Shown: positions 27,610-36,241 of the stretch, piece by piece
Numbering within the stretch: position 1 is the stretch's first letter
Layout: each line of letters begins with the position of its first letter
Source: Maribacter antarcticus DSM 21422
GTDB taxonomy: Bacteria; Bacteroidota; Bacteroidia; Flavobacteriales; Flavobacteriaceae
Direction: 5' to 3'
DNA length: 64,000 bases
Assembly (NCBI RefSeq): GCF_000621125.1
Contig: NZ_JHZC01000006.1
Coordinates: 248,001-312,000, forward strand
Position numbers and translations under genes: made by a program
Notes under the pieces: model-generated
Databases searched by the model: none
Told to the model about the DNA's origin: nothing
The model's input: only the letters and a program-made list of their open reading frames with translations

Positions 27610-28640
27610 TTTAGGTATTGATGTTTCAAAGTCGAGTTTATCATTGTGCCTAGGCTTTCTAACAGAAAGGCTAGATAAGGAATTCCTTGCACATTCAAAT
27701 CTGATCAATGATTACTCAGGTTACGAAGCGCTTTTGAAATGGTTAAAGAAATCGGTAGATAGTAGTATTGACTTTTGGTGGTTATGGAAGCTACGGGAGT
27801 CTATCATCAAGTCATCGCCCATTATCTGTATTCACAGGGTTATGCCGTTTGTGTAATGCAATCAGGTCGTGTAACACGCTATGCCCAGAGTTTGGACCAA
27901 ACTTCGAAGACAGACGCTTTGGAAAGTAAAATACTCAGCATGCTCGGTCTTGAACGGACCATTCGTCTTTGACGGCCACCAAGTAAAGAGTTACAAGAAT
28001 TAAAAGGATTGAATAGGGGGCGTAGTTCTTTATTGAAAGATAGGACTACGGAGACCAGTCGTCAAGGAGCTATTGACTCAAGTGTTTATAGCAATACAAA
28101 AGCCTTGAAACGACATAAGAATAGATTGAGACTTCTTACAGCTCAGATAGCAATTATAGAAGAAGAGATGCAAGAACTGATATCTGAAAATGCGGACTTA
28201 GAAAGAAAGATTGGGTTTATGATGAGTATCCCTGGTATATCTTTTATCTCAGCGGCTACGGTAATAGGAGGGACCTTAGGGTTTGAATCTATAGTGAACA
28301 CAAAACAACTGGCTAGTTATGCAGGTTACGATATTGTACTAAGAATGTCCGGTAATTTTAAAGGCAAAACCAGAATTAGCAAAAGGGGGAACATTCACAT
28401 CAGCGCAGTTTTACATATGCCCTCTATGATCTGTGTGCGCTGTAATCCAACATTAAAGTAATTCTATAATAGACTTAAGCCAAATAAAGCAAAGCCCTTA
28501 GTGGCCTTAATCGCAGTTCAAAGAAAGTTTTGATATTGATGTACACACTGTGGAAGAATGAAGAAGTTTATGACGCAAAGTTTGAAAAAAAAAAGCATCA
28601 AAATCATGAAGCCTTTGCTGCGCGGGTTAACAACTTGATA
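27610..28640 (+). pseudogene. IS110-family transposase of the second element (broken)
   Basis: GIDVSKSSLSLCLG at about 27615 is the first DEDD motif, VVMEATGVYHQVIAHYLY at about 27780 the second and SKTDALESKIL the third. The C-terminal domain reads IPGISFISAATVIGG and RMSGNFKGKTRISKRGN. The frame is broken near 27640-27780, by a stop at about 27972 and by further changes after 28461. It is inactive. Confidence 0.78.
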
Positions 28641-28691
28641 AATCAACTTGCTTCCTAAATTTTTTAAAGAAAAAGCTCGCTTTTTAACACA

Positions 28692-28873
28692 GTACCTATG
28701 GTTAGTACGGGAATGTAGAGCACTGAACTTCCGAACTGGCTCTTAGCCAAAACTTTTTATTTTGTTTATCTTTTATTTTTGAAGCCAAATCAAAAGATTT
28801 TGTGGGCTTCATAAAAATATGCAGACCTTTCGATTTAGCCTGAAGTCCGTATTGTTTTTGGGTTTTGTTGTGC
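28692..28873. repeat. attC-like cassette boundary, site 17 (type E), right part
   Basis: CAGTACCTATGGTTAGTACG matches site 20. It ends GGGTTTTGTTGTGCTTAG; GTTGTGCTT is complementary to AAGCGCAAC at site 18 with one mismatch. Confidence 0.68.
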
Positions 28874-28995
28874 TTAGTTATTTTTCCTTTCTGCTATCTT
28901 ATCTTTCAATTCATCTTGTTTTTTTGAAGAGTTCTTTGTTTTGAAAAACTTCTTCACCAGTATAACACTTTATTTCTTTTCCGTCTTTTCCAATC

Positions 28996-30282
28996 CTATT
29001 TATAAACTTCTTCCACACTCCTAGGTTCAATATTCAAAAAATGATATTCTATAAATTTCATATATTGTTCCCAATCATATAATTCAAGTCCATGCACACC
29101 TGAGCGAACGTGGAATCCAATCGTGCTTTTAATAATTGGTTGGTTAATCGCAGGTTGTTTCTCAGATGTAAATGCCACATCTTTTTTGTAAAGCTGATAC
29201 GAAGGGGCTGCATTGTACGTTCCAATCCATTGTCCTTTCTGGTCGGCCCATAAATCGTGTTGCGCATTACTAACATAAAAGGGACGTGGTGCCATTGTAG
29301 CTAATAATGAATGCTGGTCGACAGGCAAAGCGTGTACATCTTTGGCGTATTTATTTGCATTTCTGCAAATCCAGGTTGGCAGGTAATCGCACATGTTTTG
29401 TAAGGTTTCGCCATATTCACGGCGCCATATTGCATCAGCTCCGTGCCCTGCTGCTGCCAGAAGTGTCATTCCAAAACGTTTGTCTGTTACTGCGGCCCAG
29501 AGAGCGACTTTCCCACTAATGGAGCAGCCGAGTGTTGCTACCTGGCTTTCCTGTACATCTTTATCTGTTTCCAAATAATCCATTCCGGCGCTTAAAGCAT
29601 AAGCCCAGATTGCAATCATTCCCCACTCATTTTCTTTTGTAAATTCCTGTCCATTTTTAAAATAAAGATTTGAAATTCCGCCATTTACTTTTCCTTCCTT
29701 ATTTTCATTGTCGATTCCAAATGCCCGGTAATCAACAGTTGCAACACCAATTCCGCGGCTCATTAACTGATGTAAAGGAATTCCATTTCCGGTTTTACCG
29801 TAACTCTGCGGACTGTTTAATTTTAGGTTTTTTCGTTTGATGTCATCGCCATTTGCCAGTAGAATTACCGGAACTTTGTCTTTGGAATTGGTCGGAACAA
29901 AAAGTACAAGAGGTAGGGTAATTTTTCCAATTTCATTTTCAAAAGTTATTAGCACATCTTTTCTGGTGCATAAACCATTAAAAATGGTTTGGTCCTCAGA
30001 AATTAGTTTAAACGATTTTTTAATGGGGCTTGAAGGTGTGGGTACTTCACCAAACATATTTTGGGTAAAAAAATCAACGATTTCCGGTCTTCTAAATTTT
30101 TCCCAATCTTCAACCGTTTTTATACTTTTCCCTTCAAACGAGGAAAGCACATTGGGTAGGTCGTACTCCGGTACTTTGGATTCGTCATAATTCGCTTTGA
30201 GGTATTTTCCTTCGTAAGTTTGGGCAGCAACATTGCATGAAACAAATGCAACTAAAGCAAGTATTAAAAGTTTATTCATCAT
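28996..30282 (-). CDS. CE15-like glucuronoyl esterase, exported
   Basis: The ATG at 30282 (MMNKLLILALVAFVSCN) gives 428 residues with a signal peptide; an earlier in-frame ATG adds 20 unlikely residues. GCSISGKVALWAA holds the serine nucleophile of the CE15 pattern GCSxxGK. ERGMD-like surroundings are replaced by WRREYGET, and RSGVHGLELYDW carries the catalytic His. CE15 enzymes cleave ester links between glucuronoxylan and lignin or related glucuronate esters. Base composition is visibly richer in G+C than the neighbours, suggesting a different source. It is the only gene of its cassette. Confidence 0.8.
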   Translation of the reverse strand: MMNKLLILALVAFVSCNVAAQTYEGKYLKANYDESKVPEYDLPNVLSSFEGKSIKTVEDWEKFRRPEIVDFFTQNMFGEVPTPSSPIKKSFKLISEDQTIFNGLCTRKDVLITFENEIGKITLPLVLFVPTNSKDKVPVILLANGDDIKRKNLKLNSPQSYGKTGNGIPLHQLMSRGIGVATVDYRAFGIDNENKEGKVNGGISNLYFKNGQEFTKENEWGMIAIWAYALSAGMDYLETDKDVQESQVATLGCSISGKVALWAAVTDKRFGMTLLAAAGHGADAIWRREYGETLQNMCDYLPTWICRNANKYAKDVHALPVDQHSLLATMAPRPFYVSNAQHDLWADQKGQWIGTYNAAPSYQLYKKDVAFTSEKQPAINQPIIKSTIGFHVRSGVHGLELYDWEQYMKFIEYHFLNIEPRSVEEVYK

Positions 30283-30464
30283 GTATTTCATTATTAAATT
30301 CTCCGCTTTTGAGTCGTTTTCGAAGAGTTGTATCTTCTTCACCTCGAGATTTTATAATTTAATTTCCATTGCAATAGTCATTCGAAAGCCTTTCATAGTT
30401 TTTTGAATATTCTTCCTTTTCCACCCTAAATATTTTCTTGATAAATTTCATTCTTTGCAATGAA

Positions 30465-30659
30465 GCGCAACGCCAAAGCTATAGGTAGTGCGGGAGCAGA
30501 GTAGTACCCATTTTCCTCACTTAACACTTAGCTAAAGCAGTTTTTTTGTATTTATTTTTGTTTTAAATGCCAAATCAAACTGTTTTGGCCGACCTCCTAA
30601 AAATACGCAAACCTTTTGATATTGCCCAACCCCCGCATTACGTATAGGTTTTATTAGCG
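30465..30659. repeat. attC-like cassette boundary, site 18 (type D)
   Basis: Opens GCGCAACGCC with GCTATAGGTAGTGCGGG facing CCCGCATTACGTATAGG. It ends TTATTAGCGG (GTT changed to ATT). It forms a fixed pair with the ORF-less cassette NC1 on its right. Confidence 0.75.
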
Positions 30660-31053
30660 GTTTTATGTAACCCGAACCAAACGCTAAAAGACAAGCCATT
30701 CCTGTATTGCCCGTAGATTTTACCGCTTATAACATGCAGCGATACACCTAAGTAGACATAAAAAAAATTAAGAACCATAGTACTTTTACAAATGCCGGCA
30801 AGCCATAAGTCCGTCCGCATATCGATTGCGCAACAGTTGCGTTGTGACGGCAAAAGGGAAGACCTCGAAAGTTGCTCTATTTTTAAACGCTAAGCCACAC
30901 TTAAAAGAGAAACCAATGAAACTGGTACCGTAGATTTTATGTTGCTCTGATAAACGTTCTGTTTGCAAAATGAGTAGGTCCTTTATAGGGTAAGCAGCAA
31001 AAAAGGGAAAGCCCCGAAGATTATCTTACTTCTTACCACATATTACCGCTAAC
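30653..31053. repeat. ORF-less cassette NC1, copy a (about 400 bp)
   Basis: Bounded by (G)TTAGCGG and CCGCTAAC. Highly similar to three other copies (55705-56105, 59913-60312, 62443-62845). The minus strand has protein-like pieces (AAYPIKDLL...SEQHKIYGTSFIG and KSTGNTGMACLLAFGSG), but frames are broken in every copy. At the centre CGCAACAGTTGCG is a perfect palindrome. I call it an old coding cassette that now spreads as non-coding DNA, or an RNA gene. Confidence 0.7.
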
Positions 31054-31169
31054 GTAATGTGTATGGTTAGTTGCGTGTCATCTAATAAAAGGAATCCGAA
31101 CGTTAGGGAAATCCGTATAATTTTCTGCGTACACACAGACCAAGCAATTGATTATACACGTTGTTAGCT
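31046..31169. repeat. attC-like cassette boundary, site 19 (type A)
   Basis: Opens CCGCTAACG, has GTGTATGGTTAGTTGCGTG against GCAATTGATTATACAC, and ends CGTTGTTAGCTTTACG. Confidence 0.78.
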
Positions 31170-31240
31170 TTACGTGCTTAATTTTTTAAGAATAGTAATA
31201 TTTTTACTAAATCGTTAAAAAATCAAACTGAAATAAAGGT

Positions 31241-31786
31241 ATGGCTAAGAAAATTAGGTGGCATTCTGAAAGAATACTAAGTCTATCGGCGATGACTATC
31301 AGCTTCTTCACCCTAATAATGTTTACCTATCAAACCAATTTGATGAGCCAGCAGAATTATTTGGCCATCCTGCCGTATGTATCAATTTCAACCGCTAACA
31401 ATCCGGTTGATAACACATTTAGTCTTTCAATTGATAATTTTGGTGTTGGTCCTGCAATTATTGAAAGTATTATGGCTAAGCATAAAGGGGAATCCTTCGA
31501 TTTATCCGATTTTAATGACGAAGTGTTGAAATTTCTTAAAACCAGAGGACCTGAATTAGATAGTTTAAAGGTTATATCTAATTCAACACTAGACAAAGGC
31601 TTGGCGATTCCTGTTAACGCTTCATATAATATTATGGAGGTCAAGAATTCTCAAAAGGACTATCAGTTGCTTACAAATAGTTTAAATAAATTGTTGGAAG
31701 ATGGATTTTATTTTGAGATCATTTATAAATCCATTCAAAACGAGCGCTGGATGATTACCAACAATACTCAAGGACCTAAAAATTAG
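31241..31786 (+). CDS. Single-pass membrane protein of unknown function (plus strand)
   Basis: A 181-residue protein with one N-terminal membrane segment (about residues 15-35, SLSAMTISFFTLIMFTY) and a soluble remainder. NNPVDNTFSLSIDNFGVGPA has the look of a beta-sandwich opening, but I recognise no family. It is oriented opposite to almost all cassette genes. The 75 bases between site 19 and its start are AT-rich and may hold its promoter, so it probably does not rely on read-through transcription. Confidence 0.7.
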   Translation: MAKKIRWHSERILSLSAMTISFFTLIMFTYQTNLMSQQNYLAILPYVSISTANNPVDNTFSLSIDNFGVGPAIIESIMAKHKGESFDLSDFNDEVLKFLKTRGPELDSLKVISNSTLDKGLAIPVNASYNIMEVKNSQKDYQLLTNSLNKLLEDGFYFEIIYKSIQNERWMITNNTQGPKN

Positions 31787-31823
31787 AATAAAAACCAAAT
31801 ACTTATTAGAATTAGCTGCATTA

Positions 31824-32023
31824 AAGGTTACGTCTCAGTACCTATGGTTAGTACGGGAATTAAAAGTAATGAGCTTTCGATGAAGCGCTTTGTCAAAACT
31901 TTTTGTTTTGTTTTATCTTTTTTATTCATAAACCTAAATCAAAATGATTTGGCGGACTTGGTTTAAAACTCTAATCTTTGCGATAACCGTCAAAACCCCT
32001 ATTAATTATAGCTATTGTTGTAA
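31824..32023. repeat. attC-like cassette boundary, site 20 (type E)
   Basis: Starts TAAAGGTTACGTCTCAGTACC and includes TATGGTTAGTACGGG against TTAATTATAGCTAT. It ends ATTGTTGTAACCAG; GTTGTAACCA is complementary to TGGTTACAAC at site 21, ten of ten. Confidence 0.8.
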
Positions 32024-32027
32024 CCAG

Positions 32028-32843
32028 TTATTTTAATCCAAAATGGTTGATAGGACCATTTCCTTTACCTAAAATTTTCATTTCTCCTTGCGTTATGGCT
32101 CGATTTATATAATGACATCCTTTTTTTACTGCGTCTTCTAAATTATATCCCAAACTCAAAAAAGCAGCGATACTTGATGATAAGCTACAGCCAGTTCCAT
32201 GTGTGTTTTTAGTATTTACCCAAGGGTTTTTTATTGTTATTATCTCATCATTTTCATACACGTATAGTGTGTCGGTAATTTGGTTTTCGTGGGAACCTAT
32301 ATGTCCTCCTTTTAACAAAACAGATGTATGGTATAGTCGCCCAATTTCACTTGCTGAATTTTTTAGGTTCTTTAATTCTATTGGATGTCCAATTAACAGC
32401 TCTGCTTCGGGAATGTTCGGCGTTATTAAACGCGCCTTGGGCAGAAAATCTTTTAAAGAAGAAATAGCATCGCTTACGATAAGATTATCTCCTGAGGTAG
32501 CTACCATTACAGGATCTAGTACAATGTTATTGATGCTGTATTGCGCCAATTTATTGGCAACAGTCTCAATCACTTCAGAGGAATGTAGCATTCCAATTTT
32601 TATGGCACCAAACGCTATATCGCTTAATACGGCATCCAATTGTTTTTCTAGATGAACAATAGGAATCGGATGTATATCAAAGATCCCTTGTGTGTTTTGT
32701 GCTGTAGTAGCGGTAATTACAGAGGCAGCGAAAACACCACAGGCACTAATACTTTTTATATCCGCTTGAATCCCGGCACAACCGCCAGAATCACTTCCAG
32801 CAATAGTTAATACAGCGCAATAGCGAGTTTTTAAATTTTCCAT
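32028..32843 (-). CDS. thiD: Hydroxymethylpyrimidine/phosphomethylpyrimidine kinase
   Basis: A 271-residue kinase that phosphorylates HMP and HMP-phosphate in thiamine synthesis and salvage. VLTIAGSDSGGCAGIQADIK at residues 13-32 is the ThiD substrate-binding signature. DPVMVATSGDNL and KGGHIGS follow, and NTKNTHGTGCSLSSSIAA is the ribokinase-family anion hole with the catalytic Asp position occupied by GTGC surroundings typical of ThiD. Its start overlaps tenA by 13 bases. It is the last gene of the thiM-thiE-tenA-thiD operon. Confidence 0.93.
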   Translation of the reverse strand: MENLKTRYCAVLTIAGSDSGGCAGIQADIKSISACGVFAASVITATTAQNTQGIFDIHPIPIVHLEKQLDAVLSDIAFGAIKIGMLHSSEVIETVANKLAQYSINNIVLDPVMVATSGDNLIVSDAISSLKDFLPKARLITPNIPEAELLIGHPIELKNLKNSASEIGRLYHTSVLLKGGHIGSHENQITDTLYVYENDEIITIKNPWVNTKNTHGTGCSLSSSIAAFLSLGYNLEDAVKKGCHYINRAITQGEMKILGKGNGPINHFGLK

Positions 32844-33484
32844 GTTTCTTTGTTATACGCGCTATCCCAAAATAGCCATTCTAATTTTGATGTTTTTATA
32901 AAGGCTACATCCATTTTCTTCAATACTTCCTCTGGTACTTTTTCAGCATGCCTATTCGTAATTTCTATTGCACTGCTTACAGCATTTGCAAACTCTTCAC
33001 TTGCATAGGTTTGTATCCAGTTTTGGTAAGGATTATTGTCTTTGTTTGTTTGATTGGCTAGTATGTAATCTCCTATTTCTTTGTAAATGGTAAAACAAGG
33101 TAGTATCACGGCCAATCCTTCTTCTAGACTATGATTGTTTACAATACGTGACATATAACCGGTATAGAGCTCGCAACTTGGTGAAGGTTCGGTATTGAAA
33201 TCTTTTTTATCAAGAAAAATTTGATGCAATTCGTCTTCAACATCGATAATCCCAGAAGCAGCATCCAGAAAAAAGCGAGTATCTTTTGCTTCTGCGCATT
33301 TAATACTTAATTGCGCTAGTGTTTTTTTGTATTCTGAAAGGTACAAAGAGTCTTGATTGACATAAAACTGAAATACTTCTTTAGAGAGTGTTCCATCCAT
33401 TAATTTAATGATAAAGGGATGTTCTTTTATTTTTGCAAGTATCGGTTCTGTTTTTATTGTTACTGTATGAAACCAGTTTGACAT
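32831..33484 (-). CDS. tenA: TenA-family thiaminase II / aminopyrimidine aminohydrolase
   Basis: A 217-residue TenA protein. EGLAVILPCFTIYKEIGDY contains the catalytic cysteine of the TenA_C type, and SKLEWLFWDSAY supplies the C-terminal catalytic glutamate. It converts degraded thiamine pyrimidine (formylamino- or aminomethyl-HMP) to HMP, the substrate of ThiD. It overlaps thiE by 25 bases and thiD by 13 bases, so translation is coupled. The combination points to thiamine salvage, not de novo synthesis, because thiC, thiG and thiS are absent. Confidence 0.92.
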   Translation of the reverse strand: MSNWFHTVTIKTEPILAKIKEHPFIIKLMDGTLSKEVFQFYVNQDSLYLSEYKKTLAQLSIKCAEAKDTRFFLDAASGIIDVEDELHQIFLDKKDFNTEPSPSCELYTGYMSRIVNNHSLEEGLAVILPCFTIYKEIGDYILANQTNKDNNPYQNWIQTYASEEFANAVSSAIEITNRHAEKVPEEVLKKMDVAFIKTSKLEWLFWDSAYNKETWKI

Positions 33485-34104
33485 ATTATTTCTTTTAAAT
33501 TTTTAGTTTCTTTTTCAGGATATTTGGCTTTAGAAATAGCAGATATTACCGCTACCCCATTAGCTCCATTTTTTATAATATCTGCAGCATTCTTTTGATG
33601 TATTCCTCCGATACAGACAATAGGTTTCGAAAACAATGGCCTAATCATTTTAAGTCCTTTAATACCTAAAGAAGGAGCTAAATCCGATTTTTTGGTAGAT
33701 GTATTAAAAATAGGAGAGATACCGATATAATCTACTTTCAAGTTCTCGGCCTCAATTGCTTGTTCCCTTTTACTTACCGATAGTCCTATTATTTTGGTAG
33801 CACCTAATAATTCTCTGGCTTTACTGTAAGGCATATCTGTTTGTCCAATATGCACACCATCCGCTTCTACAGCTAGGGCAATGTCTATTCGGTCATTAAT
33901 AATTAACGGAACACGATAAGCATAGCAAAGTGCTTTAGCTTTTAATGCACGGTTGTAAAAAGAAATCGTATTGCAAGATTTTTCTCTAAGTTGAATAATA
34001 GACGCACCACCTTTTAGCGCATCTTCCAGAATCTTGAAAAATGCAGTATCGTCTGTGATACTATCGTCAGTCACATATACCAAAGAGTAATCTACCCTAT
34101 ACAT
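33460..34104 (-). CDS. thiE: Thiamine-phosphate synthase
   Basis: A 214-residue TIM-barrel enzyme joining HMP-PP and HET-P to thiamine phosphate. The motifs QLREKSC, LIINDRIDIALAVEADGVHI, GQTDMP and GLSVSKREQ are the ThiE pattern, with the phosphate-binding IVCIGGI and GANGVAVISAI at the C-terminus. The frame overlaps thiM by 8 bases and tenA by 25 bases. Length is normal for the family. It acts in the cytosol on the products of ThiM and ThiD. Confidence 0.93.
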   Translation of the reverse strand: MYRVDYSLVYVTDDSITDDTAFFKILEDALKGGASIIQLREKSCNTISFYNRALKAKALCYAYRVPLIINDRIDIALAVEADGVHIGQTDMPYSKARELLGATKIIGLSVSKREQAIEAENLKVDYIGISPIFNTSTKKSDLAPSLGIKGLKMIRPLFSKPIVCIGGIHQKNAADIIKNGANGVAVISAISKAKYPEKETKNLKEIICQTGFIQ

Positions 34105-34888
34105 TTAGTTTTATTTTATCCTTAATGATATCGCCAGTTACTAAATACAAGCTATCTAAAAAATTAACTTGGAAACTACCAGGGCCTTTTGATAATTCGG
34201 CAGCCATATCTCCAGCTATTCCCATAATTGCCATAGCAGTGGTGCAAGCCAAATGAACATCAGATTCAATCGCAATACAAGCTCCAATAATAGAAGTTGC
34301 GGAGCATCCCATTCCTGTTACTTTTGGCATTAAAGTACTCCCATTAGAGATTGTGCTAATTTTATCTCCAGTAATAATGTGATCTACTGCACCACTTACA
34401 ACAACCGTAGTGTTTAGTTTTTTTGAGAATTCGATAGCTCCCGAAACAGCATCTTCAGCTAGCATGGTGCTATCCACACCTTTTGTACTACTTGCTTGCT
34501 GTGCCAATACCATAATTTCTGAAGCATTTCCTCTGATTACATTTGGAGTAGCTGTTGCTATAATTTTTAGAGCAGTTGCTGTTCTGTATTTTGATGCGCC
34601 TACACCTACAGGATCAAAAACAAAAGGAGTATTTATCTCTTTTGCTTTCTTTACGGCTAAGAGCATGCTATCTACCCATTTTTCACTCAATGTTCCCATG
34701 TTAATTACCAAAGAAGAAGAAATGGTAACAATGTCTTCAATCTCTTCTGTGGCATGTGCCATAACAGGTGAAGCGCCTATTGCTAACAAAGCATTTGCTG
34801 TAGAATTCATTACAACATAGTTGGTAATGTTATGTACGAGTGGGCTTTTAATTCTGATATTATTTAATGTTTTCGCTATATCGTTCAT
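34097..34888 (-). CDS. thiM: Hydroxyethylthiazole kinase
   Basis: A 263-residue kinase of the ThiM family, first gene of the thiamine salvage operon. KSPLVHNITNYVVMNSTANA near residue 14 is the family signature, and VTGMGCSATSIIGA near residue 190 the active-site loop. It phosphorylates HET recovered from thiamine breakdown. Only about 13 bases separate its start codon from site 21, so there is no room for a promoter or a TPP riboswitch. Expression must come from upstream transcription through the array. Confidence 0.93.
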   Translation of the reverse strand: MNDIAKTLNNIRIKSPLVHNITNYVVMNSTANALLAIGASPVMAHATEEIEDIVTISSSLVINMGTLSEKWVDSMLLAVKKAKEINTPFVFDPVGVGASKYRTATALKIIATATPNVIRGNASEIMVLAQQASSTKGVDSTMLAEDAVSGAIEFSKKLNTTVVVSGAVDHIITGDKISTISNGSTLMPKVTGMGCSATSIIGACIAIESDVHLACTTAMAIMGIAGDMAAELSKGPGSFQVNFLDSLYLVTGDIIKDKIKLNV

Positions 34889-34903
34889 TTTTCTTGTAAT
34901 TGG

Positions 34904-34970
34904 TTACAACGTTTAGTCTATGAAGCATAGTAGCCCTCAGGGTGCTATGATTTCATATACAGTGCTATGC
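34904..34970. repeat. attC-like cassette boundary, site 21 (short type S)
   Basis: About 67 bases. TGGTTACAACG opens it; CATAGTAGCCC(TCA)GGGTGCTATG is the central hairpin; CATATACAGTGCTATGCAC closes it. The last core is GCT instead of GTT, but TATGCAC still matches GTGCATA at site 22. Confidence 0.78.
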
Positions 34971-34977
34971 ACTTCTT

Positions 34978-35988
34978 TTATTCATATTCAAATTTCGTGT
35001 ATTTATATTGGATTTTCTCAAAATCACTAGGTATTTGGTCGAACTTATTATTCTTTTTATCACTCCCAAAACGACAAAAGACTCTCTTAACGCTATTGTT
35101 CTTCAAAACTGGCAGTAGATTCTTCGGTTGTTGATTCTGAGCTAAAACATAAATGAATTCCTTAAGATTAGGCGTAAATTCTAAAGAGTCCAAGTTTGCA
35201 AGTCCCTTTAAATTTTCAAAATAAATTCGCCTCAAGCTTTTGAGTCTTGAAGTATCAGGTGTTTTTGTCACTTGTTTTACAGATTGAATAAATAGATGTT
35301 GGAGTGACTCTAAGTTTGTTATAAATGACAAGTCACTTAATCCTCTAATTTGCCAAAGCTCAAGATACTTTAATGTTGGTAAAGTCTTTAGGGCATCAAA
35401 TTTCTTAATTCCTCCGAGTTTGATATCAACAGACCATAAATCTTTTTACCTGAAAGAACTTCTAGACTGGATGTTGTAATTGATCTTAAAACTATCTGCT
35501 TAAGGCATTTTAAACTCGAAATAGATTCTATTCCCTTTTGTTGTCCTTCGAGAGACAAGTATTCAAGGCCTTTAAATCGACTTATTATGTCAATCTTTGG
35601 TTTTTTCGATTTGGTTGAATGTAGAAGGAGTTCCTTCAAATGAGGTGTTACTTTGTTAAGGAATTCGAAATTATCAAGATGAAAAATTTCTACTCCTAAC
35701 ATTTCTAGGTTGCTAAGTTTAGTCACTACTTCAACACCTGTAGCAGTTTGTAGACAGTCAACGGACAACCTCTTAAGTGAAGGTATTTGCTCTAAGAATG
35801 TCAAATCGCATTCGGACGAATAATGACCACAAACTGTAAGAGAAATATACAATCTTTCAGAGAAAACAATTTTTTCAAGTCTATCAATTTCTCTTTGGGA
35901 TAAAGGGCTTGAGAATTGTATATGCTTAGCAGTTTTAATTGCAACGAACCTCCTTAAGTCTCTTTTATAAATCCTGAAGAGATTTCAT
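34978..35988 (-). pseudogene. Leucine-rich-repeat protein gene, frameshifted
   Basis: Three pieces of one gene can be joined. Residues from ATG 35988 (MKSLQD) shift frame near 35966, continue as the long frame ending at 35388, and shift again at a run of A near 35445 into SVDIKLGGIKKFDALKTL and the final frame ending at 34978. The repeats have the spacing LExLxLx...LKxLxL typical of LRR proteins. Both breaks lie at A-rich runs, so phase variation or sequence error cannot be excluded. It is a probable protein-binding scaffold of unknown partner. Confidence 0.68.
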
Positions 35989-36036
35989 ATTAGCCTGTAG
36001 GTTCACTTACTGCTTTTATTCCCATTGGTTTTAGTT

Positions 36037-36236
36037 GTGCATAACGGTTTTGTGTATGAAGCCGTAGCGTGTAAAAAGACACTAACTTTTTTGGATAAAC
36101 ACAGAGCCGAATTTTTATATTTTGTTTTTAACTTATCAATTTTAAAAGCCAAATTTAAAATTTGACGGTCTTTACAAATAAGTACAAACCTCTCGATTTG
36201 GCACTTATGAGCTATGTTTTATACGTCGTGTTGGCG
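36037..36236. repeat. attC-like cassette boundary, site 22 (type C)
   Basis: Opens GTGCATAACGG, with GTGTATGAAGCCGTAGCGTG against GAGCTATGTTTTATAC and an inner pair GCCAAATTTAAAATTTGACGG. It ends GTGTTGGCGG; GTTGGCG is complementary to CGCCAAC at site 23. Confidence 0.8.
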
Positions 36237-36241
36237 GTAGT

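Larger units (their letters stand above)
27231..28691 (+). mobile_element. Second IS110-family element, decayed (about 1.46 kb)
   Basis: Bounded by the two parts of site 17, so its ends are placed by comparison with the uninterrupted site 20. The left 370 bases are non-coding. They contain a perfect hairpin with 14-base arms (27362-27390) and two similar blocks GATATCG(C/T)TTCATAG at about 27335 and 27452. A broken transposase gene fills the rest. It is unrelated in detail to the five-copy element and is inserted at the other end of its site. Confidence 0.65.

Noticed and set aside
27220..28691. A Group II intron in the long non-coding stretch before the second IS110 gene
   Set aside because: No reverse transcriptase or domain V-like structure; the downstream frames have DEDD and Transposase_20 motifs of IS110.
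30653..31053. NC1 as a composite transposon or MITE
   Set aside because: The ends GTTAGCGG/CCGCTAAC behave exactly like other cassette ends, copies always lie between boundary sites, and no target-site duplications are seen.
34889..34970. TPP riboswitch upstream of the thiamine operon
   Set aside because: Only about 13 bases separate the thiM start from site 21, and no THI-box consensus is present there or inside the site.
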